This document shows, piece by piece, positions 1 through 7,605 of a stretch of DNA of 64,000 nt. Position numbers and translations under genes: made by a program. The notes below the pieces were generated by a model. It did not search any database. It was not told the DNA's origin and worked only from the letters and a program-made list of their open reading frames with translations. This DNA is from JAJPJE01 sp963724985 (GTDB lineage: Bacteria > Acidobacteriota > Terriglobia > Terriglobales > Acidobacteriaceae), in assembly GCA_963724985.1 (NCBI GenBank), contig CAVRWV010000025.1, positions 186,001 to 250,000 on the forward strand, written 5' to 3'. The first letter of the stretch is position 1; every line of letters starts with the position of its first letter.

Positions 1-5
1 GGACA

Positions 6-95
6 TCAGAATTTTTCTGGCCGTAGCAGCGCGTAGACCAGGTAAACCGTCGTAAGCACGCTAACAGCGAGCATAATTAGCGATTCCAGATGCAT
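6..95 (-). CDS. kdpF: KdpF, small subunit of the Kdp potassium-transporting ATPase
   Basis: This 29-residue ORF reads MHLESLIMLAV, then a single hydrophobic helix, then VYLVYALLRPEKF. The ending YLVYALLRPEKF is the hallmark of KdpF, the lipid-like peptide that stabilises the KdpABC K+ pump in the inner membrane. An AGGGGAA Shine-Dalgarno sits just upstream of the ATG. The gene is the last one visible in a minus-strand kdp run, so kdpA, kdpB and kdpC should follow beyond the left edge (inference). It is too short for most gene callers. Confidence 0.9.
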   Translation of the reverse strand: MHLESLIMLAVSVLTTVYLVYALLRPEKF

Positions 96-105
96 AGTTT
101 CCCCT

Positions 106-192
106 TCACCTCACGCGCTCACAGAAGTGCACGTAAGCGATCGATATGGCGAAAAATGCCAGCGTGACTAATATCCAAAGAACGTCTTGCAT
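106..192 (-). CDS. 28-aa single-span membrane peptide upstream of kdpF
   Basis: The ORF starts with ATG (MQDVLWILVTLAFF) and ends AYVHFCERVR. It is one hydrophobic helix of about 19 residues followed by a short charged tail containing a Cys. It stops 10 bp before the kdpF start, so the two are surely co-transcribed. I recall similar unnamed micro-ORFs with a C-E/D-R tail next to kdpF in other bacteria, but I cannot check this here. The likely role is an accessory peptide of the Kdp complex; that is inference from position only. Confidence 0.65.
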   Translation of the reverse strand: MQDVLWILVTLAFFAISIAYVHFCERVR

Positions 193-253
193 AATCTGTC
201 TCCAAAAACGTGCTCGTCAGCAGAGAACGACGAATCGTTTCTGCTCTTGAATC

Positions 254-1807
254 TCAAAACATGAAACCGGCTTCAACTACGCCGCGGGGTTGATTTTGGT
301 TCGTTCCATTGGGCCCGAAAGCGCTGCCAGGCGTGATGCTGGTTGCGCCCACCCAGGAAAGATCGCCGCGGGTGAAGAAACGCTTGTACTGATACGTGGG
401 AGTGAGAGTGATTGACCAGCCCGCGCTGCCTGGCCCGTAAAGCAGGTTGACGCTTTGTGCGGCAAGGCTACCCGTGGTCGAAAGGTATTCTCCACGTGCG
501 GCGAGAGAGAATCCGCGCTTGAAGGTGTGGTTCACTAATATGGCTCCGCCGCGAGTCGACGCGCCCTGTACGACTCCGATCTGGGGATTGGTGGGCACGC
601 TGCTGTACTGAAAGTAGGGCTGCACGATCCAGCTCCCTTTGGTGTAGGTGTATATCGCGGCATACATCGTGCTGTTGTTTTGAACGGGTGTTGCCAGGGT
701 TTGAAAGGCCGTTTGTCCGAGATTGCCCATGCCGGCAAAGGTGAAACTGTGCGGGCCATTGGTGTATGCAAGCGAGCCGCTCAGCCATGAGTAACGGTTG
801 GAGTAGTAGCCGTCATTCCAACTGAGGGAGGCGGTGAACTTGCCGAACGTCTGGTTCACCTGAATGCCGCGATTGACGGCGTTCTCCTGGTTCCACAACA
901 ATCCGCGTTCAATGTTCATGTTCTGGAAATCGAAAGTGTACTCAGCACCCATCAACGTTGGCAGGGCTCCTATCAAGATTGAGGTGTTCTTCGCGGGAAC
1001 CAGCTTTGCGTAGGCTACGGGTACGGGGCCGTAGAGGTCAGTGATTGCCTTCTCAGTGGAGAGGAACGGAGTTCCGAGCGAGAGGATGTTGTAAGCACCG
1101 GCCTGGACGTAGAACTGCCACCAGCTTGTAGTTTTCTGCAGGAATATCTGGCCATTGCTGAGGGCTGCTTGCCCCGTGTTGTCGCCGGGAACGTGACTGC
1201 CTTGCCATAAGCCCATCCCGCTGATGATGCCATTCACATTCAGCGTGCCAAAGGGACCGCCTTCGAACGTGTTCGGAGGAGCCGCTTGCAGAGGACCCGT
1301 AATTGCTGGAGTAGGAAGCGGAGCCGGAGCTGCGGTCTGAGCGGGCGTGTTCGGCTGCTGGTCAGATGGCGCCGCTGTCGAAGTTTGCGCGCTAGCTGCA
1401 CGTAAAGCGAATAGGAGGCAGAAGAAAAGCAGCAGCCAGTGCTTGAGTTGCTTGCCTGCGCGCCTAGCCTGTAATTCCTGGGGCTTTGGGGATTGCAGAA
1501 TCTCGGGCTGCGCAAAGCGAGAGCCGCGCTCCACTCGCCGGCTATTCGTTGCGGACTTCAGGCCAAACCGAGCTACCTGTTCCGATGTTATTACCTCAAC
1601 ACTCTGTGCCGGGAATTCATAAACATTTCTCGAGCCGGGGCGAGTAATGACCTGAAACATACGGACCCTTGGCCGGCGCGCGTCGGCGGACAGAGCTACG
1701 AGAAATCGAAGCATAAAGGCGACCGCAAATACGCAAATCAACAGCAAGGCTGTCATCCCGGAAAACGCGGCGAAATCGAGTACAGCAATCATGGTTGTCA
1801 AAGTCAT
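254..1807 (-). CDS. Outer-membrane beta-barrel porin (BBP2 / OmpL-like) with an unusual N-terminal membrane extension
   Basis: The protein has 517 residues. From about residue 180 it is a beta-barrel with alternating aromatic strands, including GALPTLMGAEYTFDFQNMNI and ERGLLWNQENAVNRG, typical of putative beta-barrel porin-2 proteins. It ends in GVVEAGFMF, an outer-membrane C-terminal signature ending in Phe. A good signal peptide (KHWLLLFFCLLFALRAASAQ) lies at about residues 121-140, followed by a Pro/Thr/Gln-rich linker. In front of it is an extra ~115-residue segment with its own helix (MTALLLICVFAVAFMLRFLV). No ATG, GTG or TTG in frame close to the signal peptide was found, so the start at 1807 is kept but uncertain. 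The location between kdpE and kdpF suggests a porin that feeds K+ uptake (inference). Confidence 0.75.
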   Translation of the reverse strand: MTLTTMIAVLDFAAFSGMTALLLICVFAVAFMLRFLVALSADARRPRVRMFQVITRPGSRNVYEFPAQSVEVITSEQVARFGLKSATNSRRVERGSRFAQPEILQSPKPQELQARRAGKQLKHWLLLFFCLLFALRAASAQTSTAAPSDQQPNTPAQTAAPAPLPTPAITGPLQAAPPNTFEGGPFGTLNVNGIISGMGLWQGSHVPGDNTGQAALSNGQIFLQKTTSWWQFYVQAGAYNILSLGTPFLSTEKAITDLYGPVPVAYAKLVPAKNTSILIGALPTLMGAEYTFDFQNMNIERGLLWNQENAVNRGIQVNQTFGKFTASLSWNDGYYSNRYSWLSGSLAYTNGPHSFTFAGMGNLGQTAFQTLATPVQNNSTMYAAIYTYTKGSWIVQPYFQYSSVPTNPQIGVVQGASTRGGAILVNHTFKRGFSLAARGEYLSTTGSLAAQSVNLLYGPGSAGWSITLTPTYQYKRFFTRGDLSWVGATSITPGSAFGPNGTNQNQPRGVVEAGFMF

Positions 1808-1832
1808 TTGATAAGGAGCGGCCTAAAGTTTG

Positions 1833-1859
1833 TGTAAGGAGTGCATAAAAAAGACGTAA
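1833..1859 (-). promoter_or_regulatory. Candidate KdpE operator: three 11-bp-phased TTACG-type repeats upstream of the porin gene
   Basis: On the minus strand TTACG, TTATG and TTACA recur at exactly 11-bp steps (plus-strand CGTAA-type pentamers at 1855, 1844 and 1833), with T-rich spacers. Direct repeats in helical phase are how OmpR/KdpE-family regulators bind. The block ends 26 bp before the porin start. A second block with the same spacing lies at 2249-2286. Confidence 0.6.
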
Positions 1860-1912
1860 GGACGGAATACGTGCCCTCGCAAGAGGGAGCTGCCGATCCG
1901 TAGGGAAGCTGT

Positions 1913-2149
1913 TCAGCAGCCGTACGAACGACCCTCTTCGGACATGCTGGTCAGGTAACTACGCTCTCCTATGCGCTCGTAGAGTTGGTGAAAGACGGTG
2001 TCCGTGTAGACGTAACGCTTGCCAAACTCATCGCGCACGATCCAATCTCCGGGACGCGCGTGAATGACTCCGGAATCGGTGGGAAGATCTATTTCGATCG
2101 TGACCTGGTTAGCGTCGACGTGCAGGGCCTTGGGATGAAAAGCAGACAT
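1913..2149 (-). CDS. Small conserved-looking protein of 78 aa with PGDWIVRDEFG motif
   Basis: The start is ATG at 2149 with GGAGCG upstream. The sequence has an N-terminal beta-rich half and the motif ARPGDWIVRDEFGKRYVYTDTVFHQLYE. This resembles the short PGDY/WIV..GE..Y fold found in many small bacterial and phage proteins of unknown function. It has no signal peptide and no membrane span. It sits inside the kdp operon between kdpE and the porin and has its own candidate KdpE operator upstream, so it may be K+-regulated. The function is unknown. Confidence 0.65.
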   Translation of the reverse strand: MSAFHPKALHVDANQVTIEIDLPTDSGVIHARPGDWIVRDEFGKRYVYTDTVFHQLYERIGERSYLTSMSEEGRSYGC

Positions 2150-2177
2150 GGTTCGCTCCTATGGTTCTGAGAAGAAT

Positions 2178-2211
2178 GCGTGCCGACCAACCGGAGGCCA
2201 AATCGGCACGC
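2178..2211 (-). other. Perfect 9-bp stem hairpin downstream of kdpE
   Basis: GCGTGCCGA (2178-2186) pairs with TCGGCACGC (2203-2211) around a 16-nt loop. It lies 77 bp after the kdpE stop and in the leader of the 78-aa gene. On the minus strand only a weak T-rich stretch follows, so it may be a terminator for kdpDE or an attenuator or mRNA-stability element. Confidence 0.4.
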
Positions 2212-2248
2212 TTCCCAGCGACCAATCACTACATTCGATAGCGATGTG

Positions 2249-2286
2249 CGTAAGGAATGTCTAAAAAGAGCGTAATTAGTTCGTAA
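2249..2286 (-). promoter_or_regulatory. Candidate KdpE operator: four 11-bp-phased TTACG-type repeats
   Basis: On the minus strand TTACG, TTACG, TTAGA and TTACG occur at exact 11-bp steps (plus-strand pentamers starting at 2282, 2271, 2260 and 2249). The block begins 3 bp after the kdpE stop codon. It precedes the 78-aa gene and thus the porin-kdpF part of the operon, which fits KdpE-dependent induction of the distal genes. Confidence 0.6.
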
Positions 2287-2288
2287 TG

Positions 2289-2999
2289 CTAGGCGGGATC
2301 GAGCGCGGCTTCGCCGGCAGGTTCGAGCCGATATCCGACCCACGGCTCGGTAATGATGTATTGCGGCGCGCCTTCGGTTTCCACTTTCTTACGAAGTTGA
2401 CCGACGAGGACGCGGAGATGCTCTGGTTGTTCTACGCTGTTCGGTCCCCAAATGGCGTTGAGAAGCTTGCGATGCGTAACTACGCGGCCGGCGTTGCGGG
2501 CGAGATGCAACAACAATTCAAACTCTTTGGGCGTGAGCCTGACATCCTGTCCGCGGATGGAGACGCGAAACGCATCCGAATCGATGCGGAAGTCGCCCGC
2601 TTCGAGTGTCGTCGAGACCGGTTCTGCGGGTTCAACACGCGCGAGATTGCGGCGGACACGTGCCAGCAATTCGTTCATGCCGATGGGCTTGGTGACGTAG
2701 TCATCGGCGCCGGCGTCGAGCGCTTCGACTTTAGTTTTTTCCTCGCCCTTCACTGATAGGACGATGATGGGGACGCTGAATTCGCTTCTTAGCCGGCGTG
2801 TGAGTTCGATGCCGTTCATTTGTGGCATGGAAACGTCGGTGATCACGAGGTCGGGAGTCCACTCACGCACGACGGCCAGCGCGTTATCGCCATTTTCGGC
2901 GGTGCGTACGTCGTATCCGGACCCGTTTAGAGAGGTGCGCAGAACACGCGTAATCTGCGGCTCGTCATCAACAATCAGAATTCGCTTCCTGGCGTTCAT
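2289..2999 (-). CDS. kdpE: KdpE, OmpR-family response regulator of the kdp operon
   Basis: The protein has 236 residues starting MNARKRILIVDDEPQ. A receiver domain occupies residues 5-120 with acidic pocket D11-D12 and phospho-acceptor D55 (LVITD). A winged-helix DNA-binding domain follows at about 135-230 (LTPKEFELLLHLARNAGRVV, EQPEHLRVLVGQLRKKVE). An upstream in-frame extension exists, but ATG 2999 is preferred because it overlaps the kdpD stop as TAATG, the usual translational coupling. Adjacent kdpD and the downstream kdpF identify it as KdpE rather than another OmpR homologue. Confidence 0.93.
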   Translation of the reverse strand: MNARKRILIVDDEPQITRVLRTSLNGSGYDVRTAENGDNALAVVREWTPDLVITDVSMPQMNGIELTRRLRSEFSVPIIVLSVKGEEKTKVEALDAGADDYVTKPIGMNELLARVRRNLARVEPAEPVSTTLEAGDFRIDSDAFRVSIRGQDVRLTPKEFELLLHLARNAGRVVTHRKLLNAIWGPNSVEQPEHLRVLVGQLRKKVETEGAPQYIITEPWVGYRLEPAGEAALDPA

Positions 3000-4135
3000 T
3001 ACTTGGCCGCCTTGCTGGTTGCCTCTTGCGTAACAATGTGGACGTCGACCGGAGGCGCGTCGCGCAGGAATTTGTGAATCGTGCTCAGGTAAAGATAGCG
3101 GCGCCATCCCTTGATGGCCGATCGTCCGAATACCACCTGCGTAATATGCTTCTCACGGACAAACCTTGCAACCGCCTCGGACACGGTTGTCGCCTTCAGC
3201 TTCATGACCTGCGCACCTAGGTCCTCGGAAAACTTGATGTTAGCTTGCAACGATTTCTGGTTCGCTTCGGTGTCATCGAGTCCGGTGTCCACATACACGA
3301 CAAACAACTCGGCGTCGAGGCGGTGCGCCATGCGAGCAGCGCGCGCAACCAGGTGCTGCGCCGCAGGATTGGAGCTGATACAGACGGCGAAGCGCTCGCG
3401 TACACCTAGATTGCGCTCCAACTCCTCTTTGTCGAGATGGCTTTCCAGACTACGATCGACCTCCTGGGCGACCTGCCGGAGCGCGAGCTCGCGGAGCGCG
3501 ATCAGGTTAGTGGGCCGGAAGAAATTGCCGAGAGCTCGCTCCACGCGGTCCGAAGGATAAATATCACCGCGTTTCATGCGGGTCTGCAGTGCTTCCGGCG
3601 TGAGGTCAGCCATCACGATTTCAGTGACGCGTTGCAGCACCCAGTCGGGAACCGTCTCGCGTACCGTGATGCCAGTGATGTGCTGCACGCTGGGAGCGAG
3701 GCTCTCGAGATGCTGAATGTTCATAGTGGAGAGCACGTCGATGTTCGCGTCCAGAAGCTCCAGGACGTCTTCGTAGCGTTTGCGATGCTTGCTGCCTTCG
3801 ATGTTGGTGTGGGCGAGTTCGTCGATCAACACGACTGCGGGTTTTCGCGCGAGGATGGCGTCGACATCCATTTCCTCGAAGAGAGTGCCTTTGTATTCCA
3901 GCTTGCGACGGGGCACAGCCTCAAGCTTTGAGGCCAACTCGGCTACGCCTTTGCGGCCATGAGTTTCGATGACTCCAATGACTGCATCTTCTCCGCGGTT
4001 GCTGCGGCGGATAGCTTCACTCAGCATGTTGTAGGTCTTGCCGACGCCAGGAGCGTAACCGAGGAACAGCTTGAAGATGCCGCCCTTTTTTTCAGTGACG
4101 GAGTGTTCTAACCACTGGTCGGGAGTCTTGCTCAT
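2999..4135 (-). CDS. kdpD: Short KdpD: ATP-binding and Usp domains only
   Basis: The protein has 378 residues. The KdpD sensor domain spans about 20-225, with Walker A GYAPGVGKT at 26-34 and Walker B VVLIDELAHTN around 101-111. A universal-stress-protein-like domain occupies about 245-370 (RFAVCISSNPAAQHLVARAARMA in part). It stops there. The DUF4118 membrane bundle, GAF, HisKA and ATPase domains of a full KdpD of roughly 900 residues are absent, with a normal stop codon coupled to kdpE. The missing half appears to be the divergent gene at 4166. Short KdpD proteins of this kind are known in some cyanobacteria. The start is ATG 4135 after AGGGCG. Confidence 0.9.
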   Translation of the reverse strand: MSKTPDQWLEHSVTEKKGGIFKLFLGYAPGVGKTYNMLSEAIRRSNRGEDAVIGVIETHGRKGVAELASKLEAVPRRKLEYKGTLFEEMDVDAILARKPAVVLIDELAHTNIEGSKHRKRYEDVLELLDANIDVLSTMNIQHLESLAPSVQHITGITVRETVPDWVLQRVTEIVMADLTPEALQTRMKRGDIYPSDRVERALGNFFRPTNLIALRELALRQVAQEVDRSLESHLDKEELERNLGVRERFAVCISSNPAAQHLVARAARMAHRLDAELFVVYVDTGLDDTEANQKSLQANIKFSEDLGAQVMKLKATTVSEAVARFVREKHITQVVFGRSAIKGWRRYLYLSTIHKFLRDAPPVDVHIVTQEATSKAAK

Positions 4136-4165
4136 CGCGCCCTATTCTCTTCGAGGTAATCGAAT

Positions 4166-5623
4166 TTGTCGATGTCAGCTACAATCTACGCCGTGAACAA
4201 GTCTCCTCAGCAAGTGTTTTTGAGATTTGTGGCCTGCTGCGCGATTGTCGTTGCGCTGGTCTATGTGTTCAAGGTTCCATTGCACGTGAACCCCACGACG
4301 GTGGCGCTTACGTTCCTGGTGGCCGTGCTGATTGTGTCGGCACGCTGGGGATTGCGTTTCTCACTATTCCTCGCGGTGATCGCCACAGCGGCCTTCAATT
4401 ACTTCTTCCTTCCGCCAGTGGGGACCTTCACGATCGCGGATACGCAGAACTGGATTGCCTTGGTCGCGTTTCTGGCGACCGCGATCATTGCCAGCCAGTT
4501 GTCGGAACGTGCGCGACGGCAGACTGAAGAGGCAGTGCAGCGCCGTCGCGAGGTTGATCGGCTCTATCAATTCAGCCAGGAACTGCTGACCTCCGAAAAC
4601 ATTCTGGAATTGTTGAATTCGCTTCCGCAATTGGTGGTGAGCACGTTTGGAGTGTCTGCTGCTGCTCTCTACCTGCCAGGGAAGGGCGATATCTACCGTT
4701 CGGGTCCGGAGACGCGCGACCTGGACTCCGAGCATTTGAAGAGCGTGATCGCGCGAGGGGAGGCGACGTTCGACAGCGAACGGCGACTGAGCTTTACTCC
4801 GCTGAAACTCGGTGTGCGAATTGTAGGCACCATTGGCGTTGCCGGCGACCTGTCGCGAGAAACTCTGGATGCAATTGGAAGCCTGATCGCAATCGCGATT
4901 GAACGCGTGACCGCTGTAGAAAAATTGGCGAAGGCGGAGGCCTCGCGAGAGAGCGAAAAATTGAGAACGGCGATTTTGGATTCAGTGACACATGAGTTTC
5001 GGACGCCGTTAACCGCGATTAAGGCGTCGATCACCAGCCTAATGTCGAATATCAATCTGGGAGCTGATGATCGGCAAGAGTTGATGACGGTGATCGATGA
5101 AGAGAGCGATCGCTTGAATCGCCTCGTGGGAGAGGCGGCGGAAGTGTCAGAGCTCGAGTCGCACGAACTGCAACTTGAATTGGAGCCGCGTCGGATTAAG
5201 GAACTGGCGCAGATCGCAGTGACGGAATTAAAGCAAGTGCTGGGAAGACATGCGATCGAGCTGAAAATTGCCGACGATGCGGTAGCGCGCGTGGACGCCA
5301 AGCGCATCACGGAGGTTCTGGTTCAACTGCTCGAGAATGCCGCGAAGTATTCGCCACCTGAATCCATGATTCGCGTGACGTCGGAATTGCGTGATGGAAA
5401 GCTGGAAGTGAGCGTTGCTGACCAGGGTGTTGGCATCGATGACATGGAACAGGCGCTGATTTTCGATAAGTTCTATCGAGGAAAGAGTGAACGCTATCGA
5501 GTGCAGGGAACGGGCATGGGACTGGCGATTGCAAAGGCGATCATAGAGGCCCATGGCGGTACGATTCGAGTGACCAGCCAGATGGGAAGCGGGTCAGTGT
5601 TCAGCTTCACGATTCCGGCGTAA
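4166..5623 (+). CDS. Sensor histidine kinase corresponding to the C-terminal half of KdpD
   Basis: The protein has 485 residues. Four membrane helices of a DUF4118-type bundle lie at about 18-112, with the FNYFFLPPVGTFTI loop typical of KdpD. A coiled coil and GAF-like domain follow at about 120-250. The HisKA domain has phospho-acceptor H276 in SVTHEFRTPLTAIK. The ATPase domain has an N box (LLENAAKYSP), a G1 box (DQGVGI) and a G2 box (GTGMGLAIAKAI). It is transcribed away from kdpD with only 30 bp between the starts. The start may be TTG 4166 (GAGG 9 nt upstream) or ATG 4172. It most likely works together with the short KdpD and KdpE (inference). Confidence 0.85.
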   Translation: MSMSATIYAVNKSPQQVFLRFVACCAIVVALVYVFKVPLHVNPTTVALTFLVAVLIVSARWGLRFSLFLAVIATAAFNYFFLPPVGTFTIADTQNWIALVAFLATAIIASQLSERARRQTEEAVQRRREVDRLYQFSQELLTSENILELLNSLPQLVVSTFGVSAAALYLPGKGDIYRSGPETRDLDSEHLKSVIARGEATFDSERRLSFTPLKLGVRIVGTIGVAGDLSRETLDAIGSLIAIAIERVTAVEKLAKAEASRESEKLRTAILDSVTHEFRTPLTAIKASITSLMSNINLGADDRQELMTVIDEESDRLNRLVGEAAEVSELESHELQLELEPRRIKELAQIAVTELKQVLGRHAIELKIADDAVARVDAKRITEVLVQLLENAAKYSPPESMIRVTSELRDGKLEVSVADQGVGIDDMEQALIFDKFYRGKSERYRVQGTGMGLAIAKAIIEAHGGTIRVTSQMGSGSVFSFTIPA

Positions 5624-5650
5624 GGCAGATGGGCTTTTTGACAACGAAAT

Positions 5651-5687
5651 GCAGATCCCTCGCTCGCCGTGCGATCTCGTGATGACA
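5651..5687. repeat. Interspersed palindromic repeat, family A (degenerate stem)
   Basis: This is a copy of an intergenic element that starts GCAGATCCCTCGCTCGC and ends CTCGTGATGACA. Other copies are at about 31746, 34211 and 43624. Here the inner stem GCTCGC/GCGATC is imperfect, while the flanks are conserved. Confidence 0.75.
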
Positions 5688-5710
5688 AGCAAGAAATCAA
5701 GAGGAAACGA

Positions 5711-5732
5711 GGACAGGCAAAATTGCCTGTCC
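5711..5732. terminator. Bidirectional hairpin between convergent genes
   Basis: GGACAGGCA pairs with TGCCTGTCC across an AAAT loop, a perfect 9-bp stem placed between the convergent kinase gene and the minus-strand solute-binding gene. There is no long T-tract, so it may act as a weak terminator or mRNA 3'-end stabiliser, or be another repeat element. Confidence 0.45.
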
Positions 5733-5744
5733 TATGCATAGAAA

Positions 5745-7601
5745 TTACCGCGGCTCTCCGGTGGTCTGGAAGCTGACACCGGCTATTGTGTTTCCGGAGG
5801 CAAGAATATCTCGGACCTTCTCGCGATTCGGGCCGACTTTTTGGATTGCCTCTGCAAAGCACCGGATCGCCTGATCCGGAGAGGTGCCATCGGACAAACG
5901 GAATATCCAGGGGATGTTCGTGGAAGTCAGAGCGCGGTCGGACGAGATTGCGATGACGGGGACGAAATCTTTTACGCCAAGCTGTTCGGCGAGGTGACTC
6001 GAATCGCGGTTGGTGGCGATGATTCCAATTGCATGCTGATCGTATAGCGCCTGCACCAGTGCTGATGATGCTTTGCCCCACTGGACATCGGAGGCGATAC
6101 CAACCAACGTAATGCGTTGTATCGCGGTGCGATTCAATTCGTCGAGCAACGTGGTGATTATGGGCGAGCGAACTAATTCATCGGCCTTCGGGCCAAAGAC
6201 GGCGAGTCTCAGCTCGCTGGTTTGATCGGGGAGTTTAGGCCCGGAGTATTGCACGCCATCTTGTCCGACGCGCGCGTAGGCTTTCTCCATCGTGATTTCG
6301 CGGTAGGAGATGGCTCCGTCATGCACGCTGGCGAGGTAGAGCGGATGGATGTTCTTGCAGTTGGGATCGAAGACCATTGGGCCAGTGACACCATCGTACT
6401 TGTCGAGCCCAGTCAGAGCGTCGCGAATGCGCCCGCGGTTCAGCCCGGCTTCACAGATCGCGTGCAGCAAGATCTGCATAGTGTCATAGGCGAGAGCAGC
6501 GAAGTGGTCGGGCTTCTCGTGATACTTGGCTTCGTAGCGCGCGACGAAGTCTAGCCAGCGCGGATCCTTGCGACTGGGATCGTAGGGATATACAGCTTCA
6601 AAACCTTCGGCTGCCGGGCCGGCAACTTTGACGAGGTCATCACCCATGGTGCGGTGGCTGCCAAACACTCGTTGGGTCATCCCGAGCTCGCGCATCTGTT
6701 TCAGGATGTTCGCGGCGGGGACTTCGTCGGTCCAGAGAACGATGGCGTCGACACGCGAGTCGTTGATGACACGTAGCTGACGACGAAAATCGGTGTCACT
6801 AGGCATGAATTTTTGTTCGATGACGAGAGGGTGCCCGAGACGGCGGGATGCGTCCTTGAACTTTAGAACGCCGAAACGGCCGTAACGGTCGTTGACGCGG
6901 AGGATGGCAACGCGCTTGAGTCCGAGTTCGGTATAGATGTGACGAGCGAGCGTGTAGCCCTGCACCCGGTCGTCCTGAAGCGTGTCGAGAAACCAGGGAA
7001 CGATCGTCTCAGGAATCGTAGGATCGGTGGCGGCACTGTTCACCATGGGAACTTCGGTTTTCAGATTTACGCGAAGACCGATGTGGGTGGAGTCACCGCT
7101 GAGAGAACCGTACATGGCCCAGACCTTTTCGTCGTAGGCCATCTTTATGATCTCGTTGCTGGAGGCACCCCAAGTCGCCGAATCGTTGTGGATCATAAGG
7201 CGAAAAGGCTTACCACCATAACCACCGGCAGCATTGGCTTCGTCGATGGCCATAGTTACGCCATTCAACATTCTCTGACCGAGTGCGTGATCGGGGTGAT
7301 CGTAAACGGGGCCAAGAAAACCGACACGCACTTCTGTGAGGGTCGACGGATCGGGATCAGGAACATCGCGCGCCGCGCCGTTGTATTCGATCAGATCGGT
7401 GTAAATTTCGTAATAAGGCGCCGTAAACTTCGAGTAGGGCTCGCAAATCCTCCGGGGTCTCTGCGTATGGGCGCATCTCGCGGTTTTTGGGTGAGCAGGA
7501 GGATTCTTTCCACACTGCGCAGCTGAAGGTTGATTGAGCCCAACTGAGTGGCACCGCCATATCATGGCGGCAACAACGACGAGCAGGACGCGGCGCGGCA
7601 T
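5745..7601 (-). CDS. Exported two-domain solute-binding protein (Peripla_BP_6 / LivK-like)
   Basis: The 618-residue frame starts at ATG 7601 (AAAGGAG upstream, 4 bp after the ridA stop). A hydrophobic N-terminus (MPRRVLLVVVAAMIW) suggests export. A type-1 periplasmic binding fold covers about 90-440 (VGFLGPVYDHPDHALGQRM, MAIDEANAAGGYGGKPF). A second, shorter binding-like unit covers about 480-600 (ELRLAVFGPKADELV, IIATNRDSSHLAEQLG). No permease or ATPase genes are nearby, so it may sense or bind a ligand rather than feed a transporter. Residues ~38-55 look out of frame: the alternative frame gives RPYAETPEDLR in front of PYSKFT, suggesting a compensated -1/+1 pair near 7492 and 7440. Confidence 0.8.
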   Translation of the reverse strand: MPRRVLLVVVAAMIWRCHSVGLNQPSAAQCGKNPPAHPKTARCAHTQRPRRICEPYSKFTAPYYEIYTDLIEYNGAARDVPDPDPSTLTEVRVGFLGPVYDHPDHALGQRMLNGVTMAIDEANAAGGYGGKPFRLMIHNDSATWGASSNEIIKMAYDEKVWAMYGSLSGDSTHIGLRVNLKTEVPMVNSAATDPTIPETIVPWFLDTLQDDRVQGYTLARHIYTELGLKRVAILRVNDRYGRFGVLKFKDASRRLGHPLVIEQKFMPSDTDFRRQLRVINDSRVDAIVLWTDEVPAANILKQMRELGMTQRVFGSHRTMGDDLVKVAGPAAEGFEAVYPYDPSRKDPRWLDFVARYEAKYHEKPDHFAALAYDTMQILLHAICEAGLNRGRIRDALTGLDKYDGVTGPMVFDPNCKNIHPLYLASVHDGAISYREITMEKAYARVGQDGVQYSGPKLPDQTSELRLAVFGPKADELVRSPIITTLLDELNRTAIQRITLVGIASDVQWGKASSALVQALYDQHAIGIIATNRDSSHLAEQLGVKDFVPVIAISSDRALTSTNIPWIFRLSDGTSPDQAIRCFAEAIQKVGPNREKVRDILASGNTIAGVSFQTTGEPR

Positions 7602-7605
7602 TGTA

